Source: Enterobacteriaceae bacterium B14 (GTDB lineage Bacteria > Pseudomonadota > Gammaproteobacteria > Enterobacterales > Enterobacteriaceae). Taken from it: a stretch of 64,000 nucleotides of DNA. Positions 39,313 through 50,073 of the stretch are shown piece after piece. Under the pieces are notes generated by a model. The model was not told the origin of the DNA, did not search any database, and saw nothing but the letters and a program-made list of their open reading frames with translations. The stretch covers positions 1,473,778 to 1,537,777 of the forward strand of contig DF158882.1 in the NCBI GenBank assembly GCA_000307305.1. Direction: 5' to 3'. A program made the position numbers and the translations under genes. Positions within the stretch are counted from its first letter, which is position 1; every line of letters starts with the position of its first letter.

Positions 39313-40602
39313 TCACAGATACGGCGACCAGGCAGGAAATTTGACCTGTCCATCAGTTGCCGGAAGACGCGCTTTGAACCGCCCATCAGCCGAGACTAGC
39401 TGTAACACATTACCTGAACCCTGAGTTGAGCTATAGATAATCATGGTACCATTCGGAGCAATGCTAGGCGTTTCATCTAGGAACGTGTCCGTTAACGTTT
39501 GAACGGCTCCCGTTTCCAGATCTTGTTTAGTGATGTGCTGCTTACCGCCATTTGATCCAACCATTACCAGGAATTTACCATCTGACGATACATCAGAGTC
39601 CTGATTCTGCGAACCTTCCCACGTTAAGCGTTGTGGCGCACCACCATTAATATTTACTTTATAAACTTGAGGACGCCCACCCTGATCTGAGGTGTACGCT
39701 ACAGTTTGGCTATCTGGGAACCATGTCGGTTCAGTGTCATTGCTGCGTCCTGAGGTAACACGGCTAATTTGCCCAGACCCCAAGTTCATGACATAAAGAT
39801 TCAGGCTACCATCTTTTGACAAAGCAAATGCTAATTTAGAACCATCTGGGGAGAAGGCCGGTGCACCGTTGTGACGCGGATATGAAGCAATTTGTTTAAT
39901 TGCACCATTAGATAGCGTCTGTACAACCAATGCAGAGCGCCCACTCTCAAATGTTACATAGGCAATTTTGCTACCGTCTGGCGACCAAGCCGGAGACATC
40001 AATGGTTCAGGAGAACGATGTACGACAAACTGGTTGAAGCCATCATAGTCTGAAACACGTAATTCATATGGGAACTGACCACCGCGACCATGGGAAACAT
40101 AGGCGATACGCGTACGGAAAGCACCTTTTATACCTGACAGTTTCTCAAATACTTCATCACTTGCGGTATGAGCCGCGTAACGCAGCCACTGGCTTGTCAC
40201 TTTGAACTGGTTCTGCGACAAAATAGCACCAGGGTTGCCCGAAGTATCAACTAACTGATAAGAAACTTGATAACCATCACCGCTTGGTTGAACCTGTCCA
40301 ACAACGACAGTATCAATACCTAAAGCACTCCATGCAGCAGGTGCCACCTCTGCAGCAGAACCCGGTTGCTGTGGCATACGCGCAACATCAATCGGATTAA
40401 ACTTACCACTGTTGCGTAAATCAGCAGCAACAATTGAGCCTAGCTCTTGAGGAGCGCTGCCCGGCCCCGCCCATTTAAATGGCACAACACCAATTGGACG
40501 AGCAGAGTCAACACCCTGAGTAACCACGATGCGAACTTCCGCATGTAGCACCGAAGCCCATAGTACTAATAAACCAAACACGACTCGAAATGCTTGCTTC
40601 AT
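39313..40602 (-). CDS. tolB: Tol-Pal system beta-propeller protein TolB
   Basis: A 429-residue periplasmic protein with a signal peptide (1-21, ending LHA), an N-terminal TolA-binding segment ([18 protein letters not shown]), an alpha/beta domain, and a six-bladed propeller with repeated [11 protein letters not shown] / [12 protein letters not shown] / [13 protein letters not shown] motifs that bind Pal. Length matches E. coli (430). It is separated from tolA by 252 bp, so a second promoter for tolB-pal-cpoB is likely. Confidence 0.98.
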   Translation of the reverse strand: MKQAFRVVFGLLVLWASVLHAEVRIVVTQGVDSARPIGVVPFKWAGPGSAPQELGSIVAADLRNSGKFNPIDVARMPQQPGSAAEVAPAAWSALGIDTVVVGQVQPSGDGYQVSYQLVDTSGNPGAILSQNQFKVTSQWLRYAAHTASDEVFEKLSGIKGAFRTRIAYVSHGRGGQFPYELRVSDYDGFNQFVVHRSPEPLMSPAWSPDGSKIAYVTFESGRSALVVQTLSNGAIKQIASYPRHNGAPAFSPDGSKLAFALSKDGSLNLYVMNLGSGQISRVTSGRSNDTEPTWFPDSQTVAYTSDQGGRPQVYKVNINGGAPQRLTWEGSQNQDSDVSSDGKFLVMVGSNGGKQHITKQDLETGAVQTLTDTFLDETPSIAPNGTMIIYSSTQGSGNVLQLVSADGRFKARLPATDGQVKFPAWSPYL

Positions 40603-40854
40603 GTTCTTTTACCTTATTCGTCCATTTGCTTTGATAATTTATCAGAATGCTAACAAACCAGCACACACAAAACCACCATCCTTAACAAAACTCTTCAGAG
40701 CCATTGGTAAATTACACCCTCTGCTCAAAAGCACTCTTCCTGTATGTGTCGTTAATCTGCTGTAAGACATCCAAACGCCACCATGCATTTCTCGCTATCA
40801 TTTATCTTATTACATAGAACAATACCATCAGTACTGTATAACTCTATTTATCTA

Positions 40855-41961
40855 CTATCTGCATGATTCCAGTTTAAAACCGACAGGAGCATTTTTAAAC
40901 ATCTCATAATCGGCTTTAGTTGGAGGAGGTGGTAATTTAGCCTGTTTTGCGGCTGCAATCGCAGCCTGGCAAAGTGCTGGGTCCCCTCCTTCAGATTGTA
41001 CATCTAATAACTTCCCTTCTGGAGAAAGCTTAATTCTCAGTTCACAGGTTTTTCCTATGTAAACAGGGCAATTGTAAAGCTTGTCTCGAATTGCGGCACC
41101 AATCAAACCACCGTAAGCTCCGCCTTTCGCACCTGATGCTCCTGCTTTATTTCCACCACCTGAGGCACCATTGCCACTAGGTGCATTTTTGGATGAAGCC
41201 AGACCACCGAGTAAATCATCAACCGAGCTTGCTTGTTTAGCTGCTTCTGCTGCGGCTTTCTTCTTCGCATCGGCTTTAGCTTTTGCCTTCGCATCTGCGT
41301 CAGCCTTTTTCTTAGCATCCGCGTCTGCTTTTTTCTTCGCTTCTGCATCGGCCTTCTTCTTGGCCTCAGCATCAGCCTGCTTCTTAGCGTCAGCCTCTGC
41401 TTTTTTCGCTTCCGCCTCAGCCTTCTTCGCCTCAGCAGCCTCTGCTTGTTTCTTCGCTACTTCTTCAGCTTTCTTCTGTGCTAAAGCCGCTGTTTGAACT
41501 TCTTTCTCAGCTTCTGCTTTCGCTTTAGCGGCTGCAGCCTCTGCTTGTTTTTGTTCTTCTCTTGCCTTTAAGACAGCATCTTCGGCCTGTTTTTTCTGTT
41601 CTTCAACTTTTTTTGCATCTTGCTGAGATTTAATTCGCTCTTTTTCAAGCTCTTTCAATTGCTCCTGCTCAGCTGTCTGTTTTTCTCGCAGCTCTTCAGC
41701 TTGTTGCTCAGCCTTTTTTTGCCGTAGCTTTTCTGCCCGTTGGGCATCCGATTGCTGCTGTTGTTGCCGTTCATATTGCTGTGCCATGGCATTAGGATCA
41801 ACCATAACGGCGTCAATGACATCACCTCCACCGCCACCGCCCATCTCCATCTCTTGTGTCAATGACCCCCAAATAAGAAGGCCAAACAGAATAATATGGA
41901 AGATGATTGAGACAGTGATAGAGAGCTTAAGTTTATCGTTTTGCTCTTTTGCCTTTACCAC
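40855..41961 (-). CDS. tolA: Tol-Pal energy transducer TolA
   Basis: A 368-residue inner-membrane protein. The N-terminal membrane helix (about 13-33) contains the S-x3-H motif that couples to TolQR. The long periplasmic helical domain II (about 60-255) is built from A-E-A-K-K-K-A-D-A type repeats, and the C-terminal domain III (about 270-368, with cysteines in LYNCPVYIGKTCEL) contacts TolB and Pal. It is shorter than E. coli TolA (421), mainly in domain II, which is repeat-rich and length-variable. Confidence 0.97.
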   Translation of the reverse strand: MVKAKEQNDKLKLSITVSIIFHIILFGLLIWGSLTQEMEMGGGGGGDVIDAVMVDPNAMAQQYERQQQQQSDAQRAEKLRQKKAEQQAEELREKQTAEQEQLKELEKERIKSQQDAKKVEEQKKQAEDAVLKAREEQKQAEAAAAKAKAEAEKEVQTAALAQKKAEEVAKKQAEAAEAKKAEAEAKKAEADAKKQADAEAKKKADAEAKKKADADAKKKADADAKAKAKADAKKKAAAEAAKQASSVDDLLGGLASSKNAPSGNGASGGGNKAGASGAKGGAYGGLIGAAIRDKLYNCPVYIGKTCELRIKLSPEGKLLDVQSEGGDPALCQAAIAAAKQAKLPPPPTKADYEMFKNAPVGFKLESCR

Positions 41962-42041
41962 TATTGCTTTTCCAATACCAATAGAATTAAGAAACCACTA
42001 CTTAACGCACGCGGCTCAGTAAGTGAGCCGCCATAACGTTT

Positions 42042-42467
42042 TTATATTGGTTGAGTCATCAGGCCAACAGAGGTTACTCCAGCCTGCTTGAGCATGTTCA
42101 ATGCTTTAATAATTTCGTCATAAGGGACTTCTTTTGAGCCACCGATGAGAAACACAGTTTTAGGATTCGCTTGTAAACGAATCTTAACTTCACTAACAAC
42201 CTGCTCTTCTGGCAGAAGCTCCATCCGATTGTGATCAGACACTATCGTATATTGCCCAATACCAGAAACTTCCACGATAACAGGAGGATTATCATTAGTC
42301 GAAACCGTCTGAGAATCGTTAGCATCTGGAAGATCGACTTCAACGCTCTGAGTGATAATAGGTGCCGTTGCCATAAAGATAAGCAACAACACTAGCAATA
42401 CATCGAGCAACGGAACAATGTTGATTTCCGAGTTTATTGCACGTCGCTTATTGCGCCGACTAGTCAT
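42042..42467 (-). CDS. tolR: Tol-Pal proton channel subunit TolR
   Basis: A 141-residue protein with one N-terminal membrane helix (VPLLDVLLVLLLIFMATAP) carrying the conserved proton-pathway Asp, and a periplasmic domain ending KQAGVTSVGLMTQP. It works with TolQ to use proton motive force. It lies eight bp after tolQ and 80 bp before tolA. Confidence 0.97.
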   Translation of the reverse strand: MTSRRNKRRAINSEINIVPLLDVLLVLLLIFMATAPIITQSVEVDLPDANDSQTVSTNDNPPVIVEVSGIGQYTIVSDHNRMELLPEEQVVSEVKIRLQANPKTVFLIGGSKEVPYDEIIKALNMLKQAGVTSVGLMTQPI

Positions 42468-42475
42468 ATGGCCCC

Positions 42476-43159
42476 CTATTTACTCTCAATAGAGAAAGCC
42501 TGACGATGCAGAATTGCCGTGAACTCTTCCATAAAGTTATCGTAGTTCTGCTCGATTTTAGTCACTCGCAGACTTAAACGGTTAAACGCCATAACTGCTG
42601 GAATAGCGGCAAACAGACCAATAGCCGTTGCAATCAATGCTTCTGCAATACCGGGCGCAACCATCTGTAGCGTTGCCTGCTTAACAGCACCCAGTGCTAT
42701 AAATGCATGCATGATACCCCACACCGTACCAAACAGACCGATGTATGGGCTGATTGAACCAACAGTACCTAAGAAAGGAATATGATTCTCTAGACTTTCC
42801 ATTTCACGGTTTAAAGAGATACGCATAGCGCGAGACGCACCATCGACCACCGCCTCTGGTGCATGGCTATTCGCTCTATGCAGGCGAGCAAACTCTTTAA
42901 AACCAGAATGGAATATCTGCTCAGAACCGCTCAGGCTATCACGACGAGCGCTACTTTCCTGATACAGACGAGAGAGTTCAATACCAGACCAAAATTTGTC
43001 CTCAAAAGCATTCGCATCGCGTGTAGCGGCGCGAAGGATACGAGAACGTTGGATAATGATGGCCCACGATGCAATAGAAAAACAAACCAGTATCAACATG
43101 ATAAGCTTAACAAGCAGGCTTGCTTTCAGAAATAGATCAACAACATTCATGTCAGTCAC
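42476..43159 (-). CDS. tolQ: Tol-Pal proton channel subunit TolQ
   Basis: A 227-residue ExbB/MotA-family protein with three membrane helices (about 12-35, 135-160, 168-190). The conserved block [19 protein letters not shown] is present. I chose the GTG at 43159 (V-T-D-M-N-V-V-D) because it aligns with the E. coli GTG start and follows GCGGAG; an upstream ATG (43177) lies inside ybgC without support. The GTG overlaps the end of ybgC by eight bases. Confidence 0.96.
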   Translation of the reverse strand: MTDMNVVDLFLKASLLVKLIMLILVCFSIASWAIIIQRSRILRAATRDANAFEDKFWSGIELSRLYQESSARRDSLSGSEQIFHSGFKEFARLHRANSHAPEAVVDGASRAMRISLNREMESLENHIPFLGTVGSISPYIGLFGTVWGIMHAFIALGAVKQATLQMVAPGIAEALIATAIGLFAAIPAVMAFNRLSLRVTKIEQNYDNFMEEFTAILHRQAFSIESK

Positions 43160-43559
43160 TGCTAAACTCCGCGACAATAGACTTTGGAAGCGCTATCGGC
43201 TTCATTAAGGATGGTTCAATGCATGCAATCAACACATCCGCGCTACTTAACAACTCATAGCGTGAATTATAGATGTGTTGTGCAAACGTGAGAGAAGCCC
43301 CTCGCATAGAAACAATTTTAGTTCTTACTTCCAGCAAGTCATCAAGACGAGCGGGAAGAAAAAACTCAACTGTCATGCGGCGGACAGCAAAAGCGACATG
43401 CTCACTCAGCAATTGGTGCTGATTAAAATTATGTTGACGCAACATCTCCGTGCGCGCCCTTTCATAAAAAGCTATATAGCGTGCGTGATATACCACGCCA
43501 CCAGCATCAGTATCTTCGTAATAGACTCTAACTGGCCACTTAAACAACTCAGTACTCAC
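43152..43559 (-). CDS. ybgC: Acyl-CoA thioesterase YbgC
   Basis: A 135-residue hotdog-fold thioesterase of the 4-hydroxybenzoyl-CoA thioesterase type, with the active-site segment [26 protein letters not shown]. It hydrolyses acyl-CoA or acyl-ACP and is associated with the Tol-Pal operon. It is the first gene of the tol operon and overlaps tolQ. Length matches E. coli (134). Confidence 0.97.
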   Translation of the reverse strand: MSTELFKWPVRVYYEDTDAGGVVYHARYIAFYERARTEMLRQHNFNQHQLLSEHVAFAVRRMTVEFFLPARLDDLLEVRTKIVSMRGASLTFAQHIYNSRYELLSSADVLIACIEPSLMKPIALPKSIVAEFSSD

Positions 43560-43689
43560 TATAAAACACCAAATCGCAATTTATGGCTGTACTATACGCA
43601 AGAGATGTGGGCTTTGGAATGGGGAAATATGAGGTGAATGAAAATAATTATGGGTCTCACGACCCATCGCATATTAATGACATACAAAA

Positions 43690-43983
43690 CTAAGCAAAAA
43701 AATACCAGATTCCTGCCGCTGTAATAAACATAGAAAGGAGCGGGCAGAAAAACGTCTTCCAAAAAGCATGGTTAGGCCGGAAACCGACACCGTGAATGAC
43801 ACCGGCACACACTGCCCAGATAATCATCAAACCCTGCCAAATTTTAAGAGAACTGGTCTTCGCTGCAAAATGGGATGGATCGTAAAAGATACACCCCACC
43901 AGAATGAATGCCAGTATCAAGGAAAGGGCCCGCAAGGGGCCCTTGTCCATGATGCTATATAACTTGTGAGCCAAGTTATTCAT
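43690..43983 (-). CDS. ybgE: Cyd operon membrane protein YbgE
   Basis: A 97-residue protein with about three hydrophobic segments (ALSLILAFILVGCIFYDP; IWQGLMIIWAVCAGVIHGVGF; FCPLLSMFITAAGIWYFF). It matches the YbgE family in length and in the segment VIHGVGFRPNHAFW. Function unknown; consistently located downstream of cydX. Its ATG overlaps the cydX stop by one base. Confidence 0.93.
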   Translation of the reverse strand: MNNLAHKLYSIMDKGPLRALSLILAFILVGCIFYDPSHFAAKTSSLKIWQGLMIIWAVCAGVIHGVGFRPNHAFWKTFFCPLLSMFITAAGIWYFFA

Positions 43984-44096
43984 TACTGACCATCATCGTT
44001 CGCTACTTTGGACTCACTGTTTTCCAGTGCAAGACCAACAAGGATAGCGAAAAAACAAGCCAGCAATGTTCCAAGAATCCAAGCAAAATACCACAT
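43983..44096 (-). CDS. cydX: Cytochrome bd-I oxidase small subunit CydX
   Basis: A 37-residue membrane peptide starting MWYFAWILGTLLACFFAI, identical to E. coli CydX over the first 14 residues, then a polar acidic tail. CydX stabilises the heme environment of CydAB and is needed for full oxidase activity. It is too short for common ORF thresholds. It lies 11 bp after cydB and overlaps ybgE by one base. Confidence 0.96.
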   Translation of the reverse strand: MWYFAWILGTLLACFFAILVGLALENSESKVANDDGQ

Positions 44097-44107
44097 GCAA
44101 TATCTCC

Positions 44108-45265
44108 TTAGTACAGCGAGTGCTTGTTGTTTTCAATGAAGTTCTTATCTAAGCGACCGAACATCTTGTAGTAACACCAAATGGTATAACCAAGAACGAT
44201 AGGTACAAAGACAATCGCCACATATGTCATAACCATCAATGTAAACTGGCTAGATGTCGCATCCCACATCGTCAAACTTACGTTTGGATTGGTGATAGAC
44301 GGCATCACAAACGGGAACATGGTGATACCCGCAGTTAAGATGACACAAGCAATGGTCAAAGATGAGAACAGGAATGCCCAACCGCCCTTCTCAAGGCGAG
44401 AACATAGAATGGTCAATAATGGCAATACCACACCAAGTGCAGGCACAGCCCACAGAATTGGCATCTCTTTGTAATTAATTAACCAAGCACCAGCCTGATG
44501 AGATACTTCTTTCAACAGTGGGTTAGATGCGCCATTGTGGTCAATTGCTGAGGTAATGACAAAGCCGTCAATTCCCATCACCAACCATACGCCCGCACCG
44601 GCAAAAGCAACCATCATCACGGCAGCGCAAACCTGAGTGGCTGTACGTGAGCGGATATGCAATTCACCTGTTGTTTTCATCTGTAGCCAAGCGGCACCTT
44701 GAGCCAACAGCATCGTTAAACTCACGACACCAGCGACTAAAGCAAACGGGTTCAGCAGATAGATGAAGTTCATGACGAAGTTAGTATCGCCACCGTAGTT
44801 AACACGTAAGAGTGAATCTACTTCGAATGGTACACCCTGAATCAAGTTACCAAACGCGACACCAAAAACGAGTGCAGGAACAAAGCTACCAACAAAGATG
44901 CCCCAATCCCACATACCACGCCAGCGCATATCTTCAATCTTAGAGCGGTAATCAAAACCGACAGGACGGAAGAATAAAGAGGCCAACACAACGATCATGG
45001 CGATATAGAAACCAGAGAATGCAGCAGCGTAAACCATTGGCCATGCAGCAAATAGCGCACCACCCGCAGTGATCAACCAAACCTGGTTACCATCCCAATG
45101 GGGAGCGATAGAGTTAATCATGATCCGTCTTTCGCTATCAGTTTTACCGATAATGCGAGACAGAACACCAACCCCCATGTCGAATCCGTCTGTAATTGCG
45201 AAACCAATCAGCAATACGCCAACCAGCAGCCACCAGACAAATCGTAATACTTCATAATCTAACAT
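44108..45265 (-). CDS. cydB: Cytochrome bd ubiquinol oxidase subunit II CydB
   Basis: A 385-residue inner-membrane subunit with many hydrophobic helices: MLDYEVLRFVWWLLVGVLLIGFAITDGFDMGVG at the start, and GNQVWLITAGGALFAAWP. With CydA it forms the high-affinity quinol oxidase used at low oxygen. Length is close to E. coli (379). It lies 14 bp after cydA. Confidence 0.97.
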   Translation of the reverse strand: MLDYEVLRFVWWLLVGVLLIGFAITDGFDMGVGVLSRIIGKTDSERRIMINSIAPHWDGNQVWLITAGGALFAAWPMVYAAAFSGFYIAMIVVLASLFFRPVGFDYRSKIEDMRWRGMWDWGIFVGSFVPALVFGVAFGNLIQGVPFEVDSLLRVNYGGDTNFVMNFIYLLNPFALVAGVVSLTMLLAQGAAWLQMKTTGELHIRSRTATQVCAAVMMVAFAGAGVWLVMGIDGFVITSAIDHNGASNPLLKEVSHQAGAWLINYKEMPILWAVPALGVVLPLLTILCSRLEKGGWAFLFSSLTIACVILTAGITMFPFVMPSITNPNVSLTMWDATSSQFTLMVMTYVAIVFVPIVLGYTIWCYYKMFGRLDKNFIENNKHSLY

Positions 45266-45279
45266 ACGTGGGCTCCTGT

Positions 45280-46851
45280 TTACCGTGCTTCCTGCGCAAC
45301 TGCAGCAGTAGTCTGTTCAAAGTGATAGCGCCCTGTTTTCAGGCTACTTGGCCCTAAGCGAGCAAATTTGAACATCAGGAACAGTTCAGCTACCAGCAAC
45401 AACGTATACAGACCACAGATGAAAATGATTGAGAACAGGAGATCACCGACAGATAATGATGAATGTGCGACCGCTGTAGGTAACACTTCACCAACTGCCC
45501 ACGGTTGACGACCATATTCAGCAACAAACCAACCCGCTTCTACAGCAATCCATGGCAATGGAATACCATATAGTGCGGCACGATGCAGCCACTTGCTCTC
45601 ACTAATACGGTTACGAACAACAGCAAGGAAAGAAAGCGCAACAATCAACAGCATCAAGAAGCCACAAGCAACCATGATACGGAAGGAGTAATACAGAGGT
45701 GCAACTTTCGGAATAGAGTCTTTGGTTGCTTTCTGAATTTGATCTTCAGTCGCCGTTGCTGGGTTATCGGTATAACGCTTCAACAGCAAGCCATACCCGA
45801 GATCCTGCTTGGTGTTTTCAAACTCGGTACGAACAGCGTGATCTTTGTTACCTGAACGTAATTTTTCAAGTAAATCATAAGCCTTCATACCATTACGAAT
45901 TCTCACTTCGTGTTGAACCATAAGGTCTTTCAGGCCAACAACCGGAGTATCGATAGAACGCGTCGCAATCAGACCCAGCACATAAGGGATCTTGATAGCA
46001 TATTCGTTTTGCATGGTTTCCTGATTGGGGATACCAATCAGTGTAAAGGCAGCAGGCGCAGGTTGAGTTTCCCACTCAGCTTCAATGGCAGCCAGTTTAG
46101 TTTTTTGCACGTCACCCATTTCGTAACCGGATTCATCACCCAGAACGATAACAGAGAGAGATGCAGCCAGACCAAAGCTTGCAGCAATAGCAAAAGAGCG
46201 TTTCGCAAATGCGACATCGCGCTTTTTCAGCAAATAGTAAGAACTGATACCCAGAATGAACATTGAGCCCGTCACATAGCCAGCGGAAACCGTATGCACA
46301 AATTTAACCTGTGCAACTGGGTTCAACACCAGCTCAGCGAAGCTCACCATTTCCATACGCATGGTTTCAAAATTGAAGTCGGAAGCAATTGGGTTTTGCA
46401 TCCAACCGTTTGCAACCAGAATCCAAAGTGCGGAAAGGTTAGAACCTAATGCAACCAACCAAGTTACCGCCAAATGCTGGCGTTTCCCCAATCTGTCCCA
46501 ACCGAAGAAGAACAGACCAACGAAGGTTGATTCTAAGAAGAATGCCATTAAACCTTCGATTGCCAAAGGCGCACCGAAGATATCCCCGACATAATGTGAG
46601 TAGTATGACCAGTTAGTACCGAACTGGAACTCCATCGTAAGCCCTGTGGCAACACCCAAAGCAAAGTTGATACCAAACAACTTGCCCCAGAACTTGGTCA
46701 TATCTTTATAGATTTGCTTGCCTGACAGCACATATACCGATTCCATGATCGCCAGCAAAAATGCCATACCCAGTGTGAGTGGGACGAAAAGGAAGTGGTA
46801 CATTGCCGTTAAAGCAAACTGCAACCGTGATAGTTCGACAATATCAAACAT
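45280..46851 (-). CDS. cydA: Cytochrome bd ubiquinol oxidase subunit I CydA
   Basis: A 523-residue heme-binding subunit of the bd-I quinol oxidase. The N-terminal [19 protein letters not shown] holds the heme ligand His, and [20 protein letters not shown] and the long Q-loop are conserved. The frame is open 12 codons upstream, but ATG 46851 follows GGAGTCAAG and begins [12 protein letters not shown] as in E. coli. The distal leader is long and AT-rich, consistent with complex oxygen control (ArcA/FNR in E. coli). Confidence 0.97.
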   Translation of the reverse strand: MFDIVELSRLQFALTAMYHFLFVPLTLGMAFLLAIMESVYVLSGKQIYKDMTKFWGKLFGINFALGVATGLTMEFQFGTNWSYYSHYVGDIFGAPLAIEGLMAFFLESTFVGLFFFGWDRLGKRQHLAVTWLVALGSNLSALWILVANGWMQNPIASDFNFETMRMEMVSFAELVLNPVAQVKFVHTVSAGYVTGSMFILGISSYYLLKKRDVAFAKRSFAIAASFGLAASLSVIVLGDESGYEMGDVQKTKLAAIEAEWETQPAPAAFTLIGIPNQETMQNEYAIKIPYVLGLIATRSIDTPVVGLKDLMVQHEVRIRNGMKAYDLLEKLRSGNKDHAVRTEFENTKQDLGYGLLLKRYTDNPATATEDQIQKATKDSIPKVAPLYYSFRIMVACGFLMLLIVALSFLAVVRNRISESKWLHRAALYGIPLPWIAVEAGWFVAEYGRQPWAVGEVLPTAVAHSSLSVGDLLFSIIFICGLYTLLLVAELFLMFKFARLGPSSLKTGRYHFEQTTAAVAQEAR

Positions 46852-47854
46852 CTTGACTCCTTGCTCCTCGCAGGAAGACTTCGACATGCGGCACCTAAGG
46901 TCCCCCAGTACACAGGAAGCCTTATACCTACCAGCAGTGAATGCCCTAAAAAAACAACAAATATTGAACCGACTGATTTACTGCTAGAAACAACAGTATT
47001 TACCTTGTCTGAATCCAGCATGAAAAACAGCGAGCGGTAACAAATATAACAACTACAGCTACTCAGTATTACAGACGACTAAATAGTACCCTTGTAATCC
47101 CATACAATAAATAGGATTTTACGTGACATTGCTTAGACTTTTGACTTTAGGTCAAGTTTTAGGCAAAACAGCTCAAGATAGTAAACTTGATCTGGCGCAA
47201 TATTAGCGAATTAGACAGCTATTAAGCAATTATCATATTGCGAACTAGCCATAATTAATACCAATGTTAAAGCTGAGTTAAACATTATGATATTAAAGTA
47301 AACAAAAGGTTCGTTTAATATTCCAACTTTCTAGTCTTTCCATTTTTATTTATTTTTCTTTCACAAAAACATAAATATAAAAACCAATATCTACTCACGT
47401 AACGCAACCCTGTAATCACCTGATACAACACACTCTTTCTCTATACCTCTACCCTGCTCATACGGTATCTCTAGGCCGTCACAGTGCTCTTATTTCTGCG
47501 TTATTTAGGTTCATCTCTCCGAAGGATTATCTCAAACCTTCACTTTTGTTGTAAAAATACATGATGTTTATAGCCATATTATCTACATAAAATTAACTTA
47601 ATTAAAATATGCTATATCTCTATCAAGAATCGAAACCAAACTAATAGAGCGGCACAGATATAATTTGGATTAACTGCCAATCACATTTTTTATTTTCAGA
47701 TGTGTATAAACACATTTAGCTAACCAATAGAAAATAATAAGAATTTATAGCCGATTAAACCGATTAGAATTTTATTACAGCGAGATAAACCATAAAAATA
47801 GATAAGCTGTTTACATTATACCAGCGTTTATATAACAAGATGCAAAAGTACCTA
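46852..47854. other. 1-kb gene-free region between cydA and sucD
   Basis: About 1,000 bp without a credible gene. In E. coli mngRAB lies here. The half near cydA should hold its promoters; a 15-bp palindrome TTGACTTTAGGTCAA is at 47141-47155 and an FNR-like TTGAT-N4-CGCAA at about 47188. The rest (47240-47850) is very AT-rich and I see no structure in it. Confidence 0.6.
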
Positions 47855-47881
47855 TAAAAAAGCCGCCCTAAAAGGCGGCTA
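47855..47881 (-). terminator. Rho-independent terminator of the sdh-suc operon
   Basis: On the minus strand AGCCGCC-TTTTA-GGGCGGCT is followed by TTTTTTA. It lies 25 bp after the sucD stop. In E. coli the corresponding 3' UTR is processed to the small RNA SdhX; a counterpart is possible here. Confidence 0.9.
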
Positions 47882-47905
47882 TCAAATATAAATTTAATCA
47901 ACACA

Positions 47906-48775
47906 TTAGCGGATTAATGATTTTACTGCATCGCCAATATCAGCCAAGCTACGAACGGTCTTCACACCAGCAGCTTCAAGCGCGGCAAATTTCTCATCGG
48001 CAGTGCCTTTACCACCAGCAATAATTGCACCCGCATGGCCCATACGTTTGCCTTTTGGTGCAGTAACACCAGCAATGTAGCTCACGACTGGCTTAGTCAC
48101 ATGCGCTTTAATGTAAGCCGCAGCTTCTTCTTCTGCCGTACCGCCAATTTCACCGATCATCACGATAGCTTCGGTTTGTGGATCTTTCTCAAACAGAGCC
48201 AGAATATCGATAAAGTTAGAGCCTGGGATAGGGTCACCACCGATACCAACACAGCTTGATTGGCCTAAGCCCACATCCGTTGTCTGCTTAACCGCTTCAT
48301 AGGTCAGCGTACCAGAACGGGAAACAATACCGACTTTACCCGGCATATGAATATGTCCTGGCATAATCCCGATCTTACACTCTCCCGGAGTAATCACACC
48401 TGGGCAGTTAGGGCCGATCATGCGGGCGTCTGTCTGTTCCAGCTTCGCTTTCACAACCAGCATATCTAATGTCGGGATGCCTTCTGTAATACAGATGATC
48501 AATTTAATACCGGCATCAATCGCTTCCAGAATAGAATCTTTGCAAAATGGTGCAGGGACATAAATAACACTCGCTGTCGCGCCCGTTTTTTCTACGGCTT
48601 CACGCACTGTGTCAAATACAGGTAAACCTAAATGCACGGTTCCACCTTTGCCCGGCGTTACACCGCCAACCATTTTCGTACCATACTCGATAGCTTGTTC
48701 TGAGTGGAATGTACCTTGGCTGCCGGTAAATCCTTGGCAAATTACTTTCGTATCTTTATTGATTAAAATGGACAT
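47906..48775 (-). CDS. sucD: Succinyl-CoA synthetase alpha subunit SucD
   Basis: A 289-residue subunit with CoA-binding [15 protein letters not shown], the [20 protein letters not shown] loop, and phosphohistidine region [15 protein letters not shown]. It catalyses succinyl-CoA to succinate with ATP/GTP synthesis. Length identical to E. coli. It overlaps sucC by one base, for balanced subunit production. Confidence 0.98.
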   Translation of the reverse strand: MSILINKDTKVICQGFTGSQGTFHSEQAIEYGTKMVGGVTPGKGGTVHLGLPVFDTVREAVEKTGATASVIYVPAPFCKDSILEAIDAGIKLIICITEGIPTLDMLVVKAKLEQTDARMIGPNCPGVITPGECKIGIMPGHIHMPGKVGIVSRSGTLTYEAVKQTTDVGLGQSSCVGIGGDPIPGSNFIDILALFEKDPQTEAIVMIGEIGGTAEEEAAAYIKAHVTKPVVSYIAGVTAPKGKRMGHAGAIIAGGKGTADEKFAALEAAGVKTVRSLADIGDAVKSLIR

Positions 48776-49941
48776 TATTTCCCCTCCACGGAGGCAACAA
48801 CTTGTTGTGCTGCATCTGTCAGGCTCTTGGCCGCAATAATATTCAAACCGCTGTCAGCCAGTTTCTTAGAACCCAACTCAGCATTATTACCTTCTAAACG
48901 AACCACAACCGGTACGTTAACGCCCACTTCAGCAACAGCACCAATAATGCCATCTGCAATCAGGTCACAGCGAACAATGCCGCCGAAGATATTTACCAGT
49001 ACCGCTTTCACTTTCTCATCAGAGAGAATGATTTTAAATGCTTCGGTCACACGCTCTTTTGTTGCACCACCACCCACATCAAGGAAGTTGGCTGGCGCAC
49101 CGCCGTGCAGCTTAACGATATCCATCGTTCCCATTGCAAGGCCCGCACCATTCACCATACAACCAATGTTGCCATCCAGTGCCACGTAGTTCAGCTCCCA
49201 CTGAGCAGCATGAGCTTCACGTGGATCTTCCTGAGTCTGGTCATGCATTTCACGCATTTCTGGCTGACGGAACAGCGCGTTGCCGTCTACCCCTAATTTG
49301 CCATCAAGGCAAACTAAGTCACCCTGTGGTGTAATCACCAGCGGGTTAATTTCTGCCAAGGCCAAATCGCACTCTAAGAACAGTTTCGCTAAGCCCATAA
49401 AGACTTTGGTGAATTGAGAAACTTGCTTGCCTGATAAGCCCAGTTTAAACGCCAGCTCACGGCCTTGATAAGGTTGAGGCCCGGTCAGCGGATCAATTTC
49501 TGCTTTATGGATCAGATGTGGCGTCTCTTCTGCCACTTTCTCAATTTCAACACCACCTTCGGTAGAGGCCATAAAGACAACGCGACGTGAGCCACGGTCA
49601 ACAACGGCACCAAGATAGAGCTCTTTTTCAATATCGGTTGCTGTCTCTACCAGAATTTGGTGTACAGGTTGTCCCTGCGCATCAGTTTGGTAGGTCACCA
49701 GACGTTTGCCTAGCCACTGCTCCGCGAAACCACGGATCTCTTCTTTAGAGTTAACCAGCTTAACGCCACCAGCTTTACCACGGCCGCCCGCATGGACTTG
49801 GCATTTAACGACCCAAGGGCCAGAACCTAATTTTGATGCGGACTCTTCAGCTTCACGTGGAGTGGTACATGCAAAACCAGTTGGTGCTGGTAGGCCATAC
49901 CGAATAAACAACTGTTTTGCCTGATATTCATGCAAGTTCAT
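48775..49941 (-). CDS. sucC: Succinyl-CoA synthetase beta subunit SucC
   Basis: A 388-residue ATP-grasp subunit: [55 protein letters not shown] and [13 protein letters not shown]. It binds the nucleotide and forms the heterodimer or tetramer with SucD. Length identical to E. coli. It lies 132 bp after sucB. Confidence 0.98.
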   Translation of the reverse strand: MNLHEYQAKQLFIRYGLPAPTGFACTTPREAEESASKLGSGPWVVKCQVHAGGRGKAGGVKLVNSKEEIRGFAEQWLGKRLVTYQTDAQGQPVHQILVETATDIEKELYLGAVVDRGSRRVVFMASTEGGVEIEKVAEETPHLIHKAEIDPLTGPQPYQGRELAFKLGLSGKQVSQFTKVFMGLAKLFLECDLALAEINPLVITPQGDLVCLDGKLGVDGNALFRQPEMREMHDQTQEDPREAHAAQWELNYVALDGNIGCMVNGAGLAMGTMDIVKLHGGAPANFLDVGGGATKERVTEAFKIILSDEKVKAVLVNIFGGIVRCDLIADGIIGAVAEVGVNVPVVVRLEGNNAELGSKKLADSGLNIIAAKSLTDAAQQVVASVEGK

Positions 49942-50073
49942 TATGTTCTATCCATATTAGTCTTGGTTTAAGAGCACTATTGACCGACGTCAGATTCACG
50001 CCGCTACCACTAGCTAGCATTAATAACTCTCTGCAATCTTGTCAGGGCGTAGGCTTGCTACGCCCTAGTTGCT

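Noticed and set aside
41171..41497. A 108-residue Ala/Ser/Phe-rich frame on the plus strand
   Set aside because: It is the antisense shadow of the Lys/Ala repeat domain of tolA and has no independent start signal or family match.
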